From Flaveria trinervia (taxonomy: Eukaryota; Streptophyta; Magnoliopsida; Asterales; Asteraceae), in the NCBI GenBank assembly GCA_025506515.1, contig CM046445.1, positions 3,469,131-3,533,130 on the forward strand: a stretch of DNA of 64,000 nt, given 5' to 3'. Positions 24,401 to 34,549 of the stretch are shown piece after piece. The position numbers were made by a program, and so were the translations under genes. The notes beneath the pieces are model-generated. The model made no database searches and was not told the origin of the DNA. It saw nothing but the letters and a program-made list of their open reading frames with translations. Each line of letters opens with the position of its first letter. Within the stretch, counting starts at the first letter, position 1.

Positions 24401-24764
24401 GAAGATCACCTTCATACCCATGATTGATAAATGACATATCTGTTATGCCCTTTGAGTATGCAGTCACAGCGGTGGAATCGTGTAGGTGTAATGCCTGACG
24501 AATGATGTCGGCTGTAACGACCACTGGTTTCTGGTTGATAAGGGACCGAACAGAGATCTGGCCGGTAGACTCATCAGTATGAACAAAAGCATTTGACCAG
24601 AATTGACTGAGGGATTCAGGGTAGATGGTTGGATTCAAGAGAAAGGCTGTGCGATATGGGGAATCCACCATTAAGTCAATGGCATTGTCATATTTGTTCG
24701 AGAAAGCCGACTTTGTAAGGTAAGCAACGCAGTTATGTCGTGGTTTCAGACTCATGGTCGCCAT
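21407..24764 (-). pseudogene. Extra ORF downstream of copia pol (frameshifted)
   Basis: Three or four open stretches in a row (24764-24288, 24275-23760, 23763-23428, 23338-21407) look like one long protein of about 1,100 residues broken by frameshifts. The N-terminus (M-A-T-M-S-L-K..) and the later Y-P-R-F-L-M motif match a protein that, from memory, commonly follows copia pol in Asteraceae genomes and is often misannotated as a host gene. The middle is rich in Pro/Ser/Thr. The 21407-23338 part has Lys/Glu-rich heptad-like segments (around residues 165-200), a basic R-R-R-R-R cluster followed by an acidic E/D run (about residues 385-405), and a conserved-looking C-terminus with F-E-Y-Y-G-P-E-F-F. 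No signal peptide or membrane helix is evident, so env is unlikely. Function unknown. Confidence 0.75.
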
Positions 24765-25518
24765 GTTTGAGAGAGAGAAGTTCAGAAAATAACGACTAAT
24801 GAAACATTAGAGAAGAGGACAGGTATTTATAGGGTAGGGGTGAGAAAATGACTGAAGGGTTTGGTGTTAGTCATCAGTAGTTTTAAACCGACTGTTGACA
24901 TGGTATTACCCTTTCAGACGTTGAAACAGCTGAAGTCGTGGTTTTAGGCATCAACAGTTAGAAAACTACTGAAGACCATGGTTTTGACTTCAGATGATGA
25001 AACAACTGAGGACTTGGTGTTTGTCATCAGTAGTTATGAAACTACTGAAGACAGTGGTTTTGTCATCAGTTGTTGTAAACAGCTGATACTTAGTGTTAGT
25101 CATCAGTAGTTATAAAAACTACTAAAGACATGGTTTTGCTTTAGTTGTTTAGAATGAAACAACAGTTGTAGAAACAACTGAAGAGAAAGTTCTCTTCAGT
25201 AGTTTCGTCAATTCATAGCCTTTTAGCTGTTTCATACTGTCCTCAACACTTACTCATCAGACTTTGCATCTGCTATTCAGGTGTTTCATAGGACGTCAGT
25301 ACTTATCTGTTTGTACTGATTTCAGTAGTTGTAACTACATCAGTAGTTGTAACTACATCAGTAGTTTAGAATAGATAAAGTACTTCAGTACTTGTGAAGC
25401 ATTTAGCCGTCAGTAGTTATAAAAACTACTGAAGGTGAAATGACTCATTAGTACTTATATGTGACATGGTTACCAATGATCACCAGTAATTATTACTGAA
25501 ATCATCAGTAGTTGTCAC
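24765..25518 (-). other. Hairpin-rich spacer between copia pol and the extra ORF
   Basis: No coding sequence. It holds many CAGTAGTT/AACTACTG pairs. Perfect hairpins include 25028-25047 (4-base loop) and 25411-25431 (5-base loop), and an 18-bp tandem unit containing GTAGTTGTAACTAC at 25325-25338 and 25343-25356. The same words fill the C1 LTR. The putative start of the extra ORF is at 24764. Confidence 0.7.
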
Positions 25519-27134
25519 TTATTCTAGCTGCAGCATACCAAGCCTTAACACAAGGTTTTGGAAAGTAGAACTATCCAAAGGCTTAGTAAAAATATCTGCA
25601 AGCTCATCAGCACTAGGCACAAACTTAGGATCAATCAGACCTTTTTCAAAACAATCCCGAATAAAGTGATGTCTGATCTCTATATGTTTGGTCCTAGAGT
25701 GCTGGACTGGATTTTTGACAATACACAGAGCTAAACACTATCCATTAATAATGGAGTCTTAGTCTCTGTAATGCCATATCCAGAAGTTGGTTCTGAAGCC
25801 AGAGTACCTGAGAAGTGCAACTTGCAGCAGCAATGTACTCGGCTTCAGCAGTTGATGTAGCAACAGATGTTTGTTTCTTACTCTGCCAAGAAATCAAACA
25901 GTTGCCTAGGAATTGACAACCACCAGAAGTTGACTTTCTAGTTAACTTGCACCCTGCATAGTCACTATCTGAAAAAGCAACTAATTTGCAAGAGTGTCCA
26001 GTGGAATACCATAAACCCAGAGATTGTGTACCTTGCAAATATCTAAAGATTCTCTTGACTGCAATCAAATGAGACTCTTTAGGAGCAGCCTGAAATCTAG
26101 CACAAACACATGTAGCAAACATAATATCTGGTCTAGAAGCTGTTAAATACATCAAGGACCCAATCATACATCTATAAAGTGTTTCATCAACAGCTTTACC
26201 TTTCTGATTAGCATCCAGTTGTGTGGTGTTGCACATGGGAGTAGAACAGGGCTTACAGTTTTGTAAATCAAACTTATTCAAAAGATCTTTTGTATATTTT
26301 GACTGATGAATAAAGGTTCCATCAGCCTTTTGTTTAATTTGCAAGCCTAGAAAGAACAGTAATTCTCCCATTGCACTCATTTCAAACCTCTTTTTCATTA
26401 ATGTTGTAAAATCATCACACAACTGGGGATCAGAGGATGCAAAAATGATATCATCAACATAAATCTGAACAAGTAGCTATGCTGATCCACCTTCTTAATA
26501 AACAAAGTTTTATCAATGGAGCCTCTAGTGAAATTATTCTTAAGAAGAAAAGTGGAAAGTGTCTCATACCAGGCTCTAGGAGCTTGTTTCAACCCATAAA
26601 GAGCCTTATCAAGTTTATACACCCATTCAGGATGTTTATTATCCTCAAAACCTGGTGGTTGACACACATAACTTCTTCCTTTATTTTACCATATAAAAAT
26701 GCACTTTTGACATCCATTTGAAAAACTTTAAGATTGTGGAATGCAGCATAGGCTAAAAACAATCTGATTGCCTCTAGTCTGGCTACAGGGGCAAAGGTTT
26801 CATCATAGTCAATACCTTCTTCTTGTGAAAACCCCTGTACAACCAGTCTAGCCTTGTTCTTAATAATAAGCCCATTCTCATCAGTATTATTCCTAAACAC
26901 CCATTTAGTGCCTATTGCACACTTACCTGGGGGAAGAGGAACCAGTTCCCACACTTGCTGTTTCTTGAACTGAAGTAGCTCAAGCTGCATGGCTTCAACC
27001 CATCCATTGTCTCTCAAAGCAACATGGTAGTTCTTTGGCTCTTGCTGACTGATGAAGAGAGCATAGAAGCAGAAGTTAGACAATTGACTTCTAGTTGAAA
27101 CACCAACATTGATATCATCAATAATCTGAGACAT
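25519..27134 (-). pseudogene. C1 reverse transcriptase-RNase H
   Basis: Copia-type polymerase that copies element RNA into DNA. From 27134 downwards: the RT N-terminal region with W-E-L-V-P-L-P and K-W-V-F-R (about 26880-26950), a D-E-T-F-A-P-V-A box (about 26790), the L-Y-G-L-K-Q-A-P-R-A-W motif (about 26575-26610) and the catalytic Y-V-D-D codons at 26450-26461. RNase H follows with D-S-D-Y-A-G (about 25955), S-W-Q-S-K-K-Q (about 25885) and a C-terminal H-I-E-I-R-H-H-F-I-R-D and A-D-I-F-T-K-P-L region (25570-25690). The stop codon is at 25519-25521. Frameshifts near 26440 and 25745 break the frame. Motif set and the post-pol ORF suggest the SIRE lineage. Confidence 0.92.
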
Positions 27135-27303
27135 TGGTGATTCTTCAGTTCTTGATAAACAATAAATCTGTGCAAGTGTTTGTAGGACCTTCAGCAGCAG
27201 CAGATGTTGATGCAGACTCTTGAAACCAAATTAGATGGTAACTCAAAAGATGTAGAGGAATCAGAGATCTCATCAGCATTTGTTGTGGATGGAACTGCTG
27301 AAG

Positions 27304-28420
27304 CTAGAGGAACATCAAATTTAGCAGACACAGGCAGTTGGTCACTAAACTTGAAGAGGTGAGTATTGATATTATCATCATCATCATCAATACCACCAGG
27401 TGGAAGACATGCTGCAGAAGATGATTTATCCACAGGATCTGCAATAGCTGGAGGTTGATAAGGAACATATTGCAGTATGTCCAAATCAAACAACTCCATA
27501 GGTTTTGTGGAATCTTGTCCATAGGAGATTCATTAAACTTCACATGCAAAGTCTCTTCAACTATCTTTGTTCTGCAGTTGAAGACTCTGTATGCCTTGCA
27601 AGTAGATGAATAACCAACAAAATACCCTGCATCCACCTTAGGATCAAATTTTTGGAGTTGATCCTTTGTGTTGAGAATAAAACAGGGACACCCAAATGCT
27701 TTGAAAAATGAAATTAGAGGAGCCAAGTGATGGAGAACTTCATATGGAGTCTTCATCAACCTCTGATTTACTAAGACTCTATTCTGCACATAGCAAGTTG
27801 TGTTAACAGCTTCAGCCCAAAAGGTCAGTGGCAAACCAGAGTCAGCCAGCATGGACCTTCCAGCTTCAATTAGGGTCCTGTTCTTTCTCTCCACTACTCC
27901 ATTTGTTCTGGAGTCCTTGGTATGCTAAACTGCCTTTTGATTCCCTTTGAAAGATAAAAGTCATCAAGTGTATGGTTTCTGAATTCAGTTCCATTGTCAC
28001 TCCTAATACACTTGACTGGAAGGGAATACTGCTTCTCAATATACAACACAAAGTGAATAATCTTCTGAGCAACCTCATCCTTTGAATGTAGAAAGAAAGT
28101 CCATACAAATCTGGAGTAATCATCCACAATTACCAGACATTATTTCTTCTTTGCCATGCTCATTACTCTCACAGGACCAAATAGATCCATATGCAGTAAT
28201 TGCAAGCAGGCAGTGGACTTAGGCTCTTCAATAGGAGGGAATGAGACTTTGTGTTGTTTTCCTTTTAAACAAGCAGTGCAGGTTTCATCACAGTGGAACT
28301 CCTTTATTGGTAAGCCTCTAACTAAACTATTATGGATAAGCTGATTCATGTTTTTGAAATTAATATGACCCAGCCTTCTATGCCACAATTTAGATTCTTG
28401 AGAAGAGGCTTTGGAAAATC
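27304..28420 (-). pseudogene. C1 integrase with GAG-pre-integrase domain
   Basis: Integrase joins the cDNA to the target. It starts in the middle of the polyprotein at about 28420, fused to the inverted LTR, with no gag or protease upstream. The pre-integrase zinc domain shows L-W-H-R-R-L-G-H (about 28370-28393) and the C-T-A-C-L-K-G-K pair of cysteines (about 28250-28290). The core has V-D-D-Y-S-R-F (about 28110), S-D-N-G-T-E-F (about 27990) and E-R-K-N-R (about 27880), matching the D-D-E triad. A TAA replaces a codon just before the first core strand (about 28140), and a frame break lies near 27895. The C-terminal region continues to about 27500, then a Ser/Asp-rich linker toward RT. Confidence 0.9.
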
Positions 28421-29209
28421 AGAAAACCTCAACATGATATCAATGATATCACAACAACCGCAGAAGGCTTCATCAGCAGTTCGACAAGTGCTAAAGACTT
28501 CAACAGCTGAAGATCAAGTACTGAAGACTTCAACAGCTGAAGACTAAAGTGCTGAAGCTCAACAGCTGAAGAACACAAGTGCTGAAGCTGAATAGCTGAA
28601 GAACACAAGTGCTAAAGCTGAAGACCAAGTACTGAAGTACAACAGCTGAAGAGTCTACAAGTGCTGAAGATCAACAACTGGTGTACAAAGTCTGAAGACA
28701 AAGACTGAAGACATCAGCTGATGATATCTACTGAAGTCATCAGCTGATGAAACATCTGAAGTTCAAGTCTGAAGACCAAGTACTGAAGTTTCAGTAGTTT
28801 GTCACAACAGCTGAAGAGTACTTCTTCAGTAGTTGTGATATCAGTAGTTTTATGTTTTTCAGTAGTTGTAGTAACTGATAACACTTAGTATTTTTGTAAG
28901 AAGATGTCAGCTGTTTTGACATCTTCAGTAGTTGTGTTTCAGTTGGAATATTCTGTTAGATGTCACTATCAAGTGACATCAGCAGACGTCACATCTCTTA
29001 TATAAGAGGTGTCGACCTAATTGTAAGTGTGACATTCCGTTACCACGAAAGCGAATATTGAATGAAATATATTTGCAGAATTCTCTCTATCTATAACCGT
29101 TTTTGTTCTTCATTGAATATCTTTTCGTTCTTGTGAATTGGCTAATTCATTGTTAGAATTCCGCTGCTATACTCTCTAATCAATCAAACGTAGATCACTG
29201 ATCCTAATA
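28418..29209 (+). repeat. Inverted LTR copy of C1
   Basis: Reverse complement of the left LTR from about its 30th base to its end. The plus strand reads …ATCAGAAAACCTC… at 28418 and ends GATCCTAATA at 29209. It includes the TATA segment (CTTATATAAGAGG, about 28997-29009). It lacks the U3 terminal TGTTGGACC, which is replaced by integrase coding sequence. Tandem 30-bp units differ in number from the left copy. Confidence 0.88.
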
Positions 29210-29214
29210 GAAGG

Positions 29215-30935
29215 TCATAGGTTTGCTGCTAGGTTCATGTGATACCCTAGGTGGATTTGATGTAGTACTAGGGATGGACTGGTTAGCAACTTATGAAGCA
29301 AACATCATGTGTCGCAAGAAGATGATTCAATTAGTTGCGTCCGATGGGAGTTTGGTTACGATTTATGGAGATCGCGTCACGACGATTCCAAAATTGATTT
29401 CGATGGCGGTGGCAGGAAAGTGCATGAGGCGTGGATTAGTGCCTACTTGGCCTACGTAAAGGATGTGGACGCGCCAACACCGCAACTATCTGATGTACCA
29501 GTTGTGCGTGACTTTCCGGACGTATTCCCGGAAGACTTACCCGGTGTGCCACCGGATCGCGAGATTGAGTTCCAAATTGACTTGATACCTAGTGCTCACC
29601 CCTTGCCAAAGCACCGTATCGATTAGCTCCCACAGAAATGAAAGAACTCATGGAACAGTTGCAAGAGCTGCTCGATAAGGGGTTCATTAGACCGAGTATC
29701 TCTCCTTGGGGTGCTCCGGTCCTGTTTGTGAAAAAGAAAGATGGTAGTATGAGGATTTGTATTGACTACCGAGAGCTGAACAAGTTAACGGTGAAGAACC
29801 AATACCCCCTACCAAGGATAGATGACCTGTTTGATCAGCTCCAAGGTGCCAGTTGGTTTTCAAGGATAGATCTTCGATCTGGTTACCATCAGCTGAAGGT
29901 AAAGGAGCATGATATCCCTAAAACAACTTTTCGCACGCGCTATAGTCACTATGAATTCCTTGTTATGTCATTTGGTCTGACCAATGCGCCAGCTGCTTTT
30001 ATGGACTTGATGAATCGAGTGTGTCGGCCAATGTTAGATAAATCAGTGATTGTGTTTATTGATGATATCCTGATTTATTCAAGAAGTAAGGAGGAACATG
30101 CCGATCACATTCAGGAGGTGTTAGAGACCTTAAGAAGGGAGAAGTTGTATGCCAAATTCTCCAAATGCGCGTTCTGGTTACGTGAAGTTTAATTCTTGGG
30201 TCACGTGATAACCCATAGGGGATTATGGTAGACCCTACTAAGGTGGAGGCGGTGATGCAATGGAAGTCTCCAAGGACGCCATCCGAGATTCGTAGTTTCT
30301 TGGGGTTGGCGGGCTATTATCGAAGGTTCATTCGGGACTTTTCCAACATCGCTTCTCCACTGACTAAGTTGACCCGAAAGGATGTAAAGTTTACGTGGGG
30401 TCAAGCCCAAGAACAGGCGTTCGAGAAGTTAAAGGTAAGGTTGACTCAAGCTCCTGTCTTGTCGTTACCCGAAGGAAGCGAGGATTTGGTAGTATACTCA
30501 GATGCTTCTTACTCGGGTTGGGGTGTGTATTAATGCAGAGAGGGAAGGTTATAGCCTATGCATCCCGACAGTTGAAAGTTCATGAGGTCAACTACCCTAC
30601 TCATGACTTGGAGCTAGCGGCGTGGTCTTTGCACTAAGGATTTGGAGGCACTATCTGTACGGAACGAAGTGCACCATTTTCACGGACCACAGGAGCTTGA
30701 AGTACTTCTTCGAGCAAAAAGATCTGAACATGAGGCAGAGGCGATGGTTGGAGCTTATAAAGGATTATGATTGCGAGATCCATTACCATCCGGGCAAAGC
30801 CAACGTGGTGGCCGATGCCCTTAGCCAGAAGGAGAGGCCCGAGCCAATTCGGGTGAAAGCATACCAACTGATCATGACCTCTGATGTAATGAAGCAAGTC
30901 AAGGAGTTTCAGGATGAGGCATGAAAAGAAGATCA
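29215..30935 (+). pseudogene. G2 protease C-terminus, reverse transcriptase and RNase H
   Basis: Continuation of the G2 polyprotein after C1. The protease part carries G-M-D-W-L (about 29272) and runs to about 29460. A linker with F-P-E-D-L-P-G-V-P-P-D-R-E (29530-29570) leads to RT. RT starts around 29638 and holds P-W-G-A-P-V-L-F-V-K-K-K-D-G-S (about 29703-29750), I-D-L-R-S-G-Y-H-Q (about 29868) and the F-I-D-D catalytic box at 30055-30066. The RT thumb G-Y-Y-R-R-F-I is near 30310. RNase H has Y-S-D-A-S (about 30495), F-T-D-H-R-S-L-K-Y (about 30680) and D-A-L-S (about 30815). At least five frame changes plus a TAA at 30190-30192 break it. Confidence 0.92.
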
Positions 30936-30951
30936 TCTAAACTCTGAAAGA

Positions 30952-32316
30952 ATGAGAGGTCTGGTTTGGGAATTGAGTGAAAACACACTTGGTGTTAAAA
31001 CTCGATTCGGACGGGTGTGGATTCCTCGTTTCGGGGATCTACATGTGAGGATTATGGATGAAGCTCACAAGACTCGATACTCCATTTATCCTGGTGCCAC
31101 AAAGATGTATCAAGACATGAAGAAAAATTATTAGTGGCCGGGTATGAAACGTGACGTGGCGGAGTATGTGAGTAAGTGCCCTACTTGCCTACAGGTGAAG
31201 GTGGAACACCAGAAGCTGTATGGGAAGATCCAACCTTTGGGTATACCAGAATGGAAGTGGGAGCACATCACCATGGATTTCATTACGAAACTGCCCCGTA
31301 CTCCAAAAGGATACGATGCCATATTGGTGATTGTTGACCGCTTGACGAAGAGTGCTCACTTCCTACCGATCCGTGAGACATATTCATCCGAGTGGTTGGC
31401 TGACCTGTTCATCAAGGAGATTGTAACTCGTCATGGTGTGCCGGTGTCCATCGTGTCTGATCGCGACTCCCGGTTTACATCTAAATTCTGGAAGAAATTC
31501 CATGATGCCATGGGGACGAGGTTACATATTAGCACGGCTTATCATCCCCAAAATGATGGTCAGTCAGAGAGGACCATTCAGACGTTGGAAGACATGCTTC
31601 GGGCATGTGTAATCGATTTTGGTGGAAGTTGGGACGACCACTTACCATTAGCCGAATTCTCATACAACAACAGCTATCATGCCAGCATTGGTATGCCACC
31701 ATATGAGATGCTATACGGTAGGAGATGCAGAATACCCATTTGTTGGGGTGACATTGGTCAGAAAGAGTTGGGAAGCGTTGAGGTAATCGAGGCTATGACT
31801 GAGAAGCTTGAAAATATTAAAGCCTTCATGAAGGCAGCCAAATATAGACAGAAGTCGTATGCCGATAAACGACGTAGACCAATTGAGTTCCAGGTGGGTG
31901 ACCGGGTTATGTTGAAGGTCTCACCTTGGAAGGGTATTATCAGATTTAGGAAGCGGGGTAAGTTGAGCCCAAGATATATAGGCCCTTTCCGAATCATTTC
32001 TCGGGTAGGGGAGGTGGCCTATAGATTGGAGTTGCCAGATAAGCTAGGTGGAATTCACCCGACATTCCATGTATCTCATTTGAGAAAGTATATAGCTGAC
32101 AAAGACATGATTGTCCTACTGGAGGACATTGAAGTTGATGAAAGGCTCAATTATGTGGAGCAACCAGTGGCGATCATTGATCGTAAAGAGAAGAGGCTGA
32201 GAAATAAAGTGGTTTCTCTTGTGCGTGTACAGTGGAAGCACAGGAAGGGATCCAAATCTACGTGGGAAACTGAAGAGGAGATGAGGCAGCATTATCCTCG
32301 TCTATTTAAGGAATAA
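30952..32316 (+). pseudogene. G2 integrase with GPY/F module and chromodomain
   Basis: Inserts cDNA into chromatin. The HHCC zinc domain spans about 31060-31195 (H-K-T-R-Y-S..H-P-like, C-P-T-C at about 31179). One TAG at 31132-31134 replaces a Trp codon seen in G4. The catalytic triad is visible: Asp 31276-31278, Asp 31459-31461 and Glu 31567-31569, with 35 residues between the last two. The GPY/F module (P-R-Y-I-G-P-F) is near 31971-31990, followed by H-P-T-F-H-V-S-H-L. The C-terminal tail (V-Q-W-K-H-R-K-G..W-E-T-E-E-E) is chromodomain-like, which typifies Tekay/Del chromoviruses and would guide insertion to heterochromatin. The frame from 31144 to the stop at 32314-32316 is open. Confidence 0.94.
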
Positions 32317-32340
32317 CAGGTATCAGGGATGAAACTATAT

Positions 32341-32354
32341 AAGGGGGGTGTACT
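32341..32354 (+). other. Polypurine tract of G2
   Basis: AAGGGGGGTGTACT immediately before the 3' LTR start at 32355. Confidence 0.9.
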
Positions 32355-34549
32355 TGTAACACCCGGTTATTTTTTTTAAAAGACAAGAAATAATGAATAA
32401 AAGAAAGAAAGGCAATTCAGTCCAAGTGGAGGGACTAAAAGTGTAAAAAGGACAAAAATCTTTCTAAAGTTGGTGTAAAGGTGGGCATGGCCGCCCACCC
32501 TCATTTCACATCACCATTTCTTCGGCTTAGAGAGAGAGAGAGCAGGAGAGAATCTCGGCTTTTAGAAGAAGAAGAAGAAGTGAACGAATTCAAGGTAAGA
32601 ATTCGTGGTTTTTTACATGTTTATGATGATTTTTATCCCAGTTATATGCTTATGTGCTTATGTGTTTGTGCTTATGTGTTCAGGTGTGTGTGTGTGGTGT
32701 TGTTTCTAGGTGTTTTGAACTCATAGCAAGTGGGTTAAAAGGAAGAACACCCAAGTTGCACCAGGTGAGTTCTAGACCCTGGTTTTTACTTGTTTTCAAA
32801 CATCTTTGGGGCTGAAAATGTATTTAAATGGTTTTCTAATGTTCGAGTATGTATGCCCGTATGTATTGTGCACGAATGAATGTGACTCTTGAATGCTTAT
32901 AGGTTATTCATGTTTAGAATAGCCACATTAAGCTTAGAACAGATTGATTTGATGATTTGGGTTGGAAACATATTGGAAATATGTTGAACAGAAGGTCCAT
33001 GCGCCTAGATAAGGCTCATGCACCTGAAAATGCCTTCGAAAGAATTAAGTGTAATCCATGCGCCCAAACAGTAGCCCATGCGCCTAAGATTACCTTTGAA
33101 ATGATAAAGTACAGCCCATGCGCCTGAATAGTGGCCCATGCGTCTAGAAATATTAGCTGGACGATCAAGTAAAGGGCCATGCGCCCCAATAGTGCCCATG
33201 CGTCCAAGTGGCCCATGCGCCTAAGTGTTTATGCGCCTGAATTACTCATGCGTCTAAGTGTTCATACGCACAAATAGTGCCCATCGCCTGAATAGTTCAT
33301 GCGCCTAAAGTGAAAATGCTTAAGTGTTGGCTGATGCGCCTACATAGTGATGAAACACCCGAACAGGGCTCATGCGCCCAAATAGTTCCCATGCGCCTAA
33401 GACTTAGAAATTTTTACAGAATTTTTCTGGGAGTCTGTGCCTTAGGGTTTTGACCGAGGTTGACTAAGGGCTTATTAATGATGATGTTTCATGCATGATA
33501 TGATTACTTATGATTGTTCCTTATTATGGTTATTGCTATTATTATTACTTATAGTATGTGACTTTACGTGGTATGTTATTATCGTAACGTAAAGTATACC
33601 GTAACAATAAAGTGAAAGAGCAATGAAGAAAGAAGAGGAACATTAATGAAAATGTTAACGAGTCTTGCAAGCTTACAGGAGGTACACGACCATGTTGTCA
33701 TTAGCTCAACTATGTTGCGGGTTAGCTACCCTATTATGCACACAGGGTCAATCAATTGAGATTGACAGGACCTTTGCAGCGTGTCCTGGGTGATTGGGTT
33801 GGCCTTGTACATAGTACACAAAACCCTTTCGAGGGATACAGTTGACCCTTTCGGGGATACAGTTGACCCTTTCGGGAGATACAGTTGACCCTTTCGGGGG
33901 ATACAGTTGACCCTTTCGGGGGATACAGTTGATCCTTTCGGGGGATACAGTTGACCCTTTCGGGGGATATAGTTGACCCTTTCGAGGGATATAGATGGCC
34001 GGTCACCCGTTTTCCATCGCGCATATAGTTGGGGTATTGCTCACTGGTCCATACAGAAAGTGAAACATAAAGATAAAAGTATATAGAACAGACAAGGCCT
34101 ACAGTGAAAAGAACGAACAATATTTGTTCATATAGTTGATGCGTGCTCGCATATACAGTACAGAGTTGTATTTTACAGAAAAGAGTATTTTCATATACAA
34201 CATATAGAAAGTATTTTATACTTATAAAACTAGAGCTCACTCAGTAACACTGACTTTTATACATTTTCAGTTGGCAGGTTAATTATTGCTGAGGATGGCA
34301 CGAGGGTGAAGCTACTCAGCAGGAAAAGTCTGACATCCATTCGTACTCTGTGTTGCTGTTGTTTTGTAATGCATATAAACAAGTTTTTTGTAAACAGTCA
34401 ATGATGAGTATGCTTAACAATAGTGTTTTAAACGAAGTGAAGACTTTTGATAAATTATTTCCGCTACTAAGCTTGTTTATTGTAATGTTTGATGTTTTTT
34501 GAGCTATGATTGACCAACTGTGAGGTTTTCCGGGACGAAGAGCCTTACA
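32355..34549 (+). repeat. 3' LTR of G2 (2195 bp)
   Basis: Begins TGTAACACCCGG and ends AAGAGCCTTACA, next to target duplication TTTTA. Unlike the 5' LTR it retains the middle 540 bp. It has the GC-rich hairpin (32480-32499), about 17 CATGCGCC-like words (32996-33400), about nine 22-bp repeats (33824-33996) and the hairpin TCAGT-AAC-ACTGA (34241-34253). Confidence 0.93.
33824..33996 (+). repeat. 22-bp tandem repeat in G2 3' LTR
   Basis: Unit tttcgggggatacagttgac-cc, about nine head-to-tail copies with small changes (GAGGG or GGGAG variants, one copy a base short). The 5' LTR has about five (10277-10387), S2 has two (about 8750-8795) and the G1 LTR about three (2378-2440, inverted). Confidence 0.9.

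Larger units (their letters stand above)
20339..29209 (-). mobile_element. C1: Ty1/copia (SIRE-like) element with inverted LTRs
   Basis: Genes read on the minus strand: integrase, RT, RNase H (28420 to 25519), a spacer, then an extra ORF (24764 to 21407), polypurine tract (21190-21204) and a correctly oriented 3' LTR (20339-21189). The other LTR (about 28418-29209) is inverted, so both outer ends are U5 ends: TGTTAGGATC on the left and GATCCTAATA on the right, the final A-T-A being a C-to-T change from ACA. The unit is flanked by a perfect GAAGG duplication (20334-20338, 29210-29214). The 5' LTR in normal orientation, primer site, gag and protease are absent. Confidence 0.88.
9299..34549 (+). 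mobile_element. G2: Ty3/gypsy Tekay-like element hosting L1 and C1
   Basis: Complete-ended element: 5' LTR 9299-10937, primer site 10941-10952, gag from 11287, protease split by insertions, pol 29215-32316, polypurine tract 32341-32354 and 3' LTR 32355-34549. The target duplication is TTTTA (9294-9298 and 34550-34554). Without L1 and C1 the element is about 8.7 kb. Nonsense codons in gag (11530-11532, 11959-11961) and integrase (31132-31134), plus frameshifts in RT/RNase H, show that it is dead. It is older than the C1 and L1 insertions within it and younger than S2. Confidence 0.95.

Noticed and set aside
21407..24764. Envelope-like protein of the copia element
   Set aside because: No signal peptide, no membrane-spanning segment and a charged, low-complexity make-up; position after pol alone is not evidence of env.
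32996..33996. Regularly spaced repeats that look CRISPR-like
   Set aside because: Units are short motif arrays or a 22-bp minisatellite inside an LTR of a plant element; there are no unique spacers of constant length and no cas genes.
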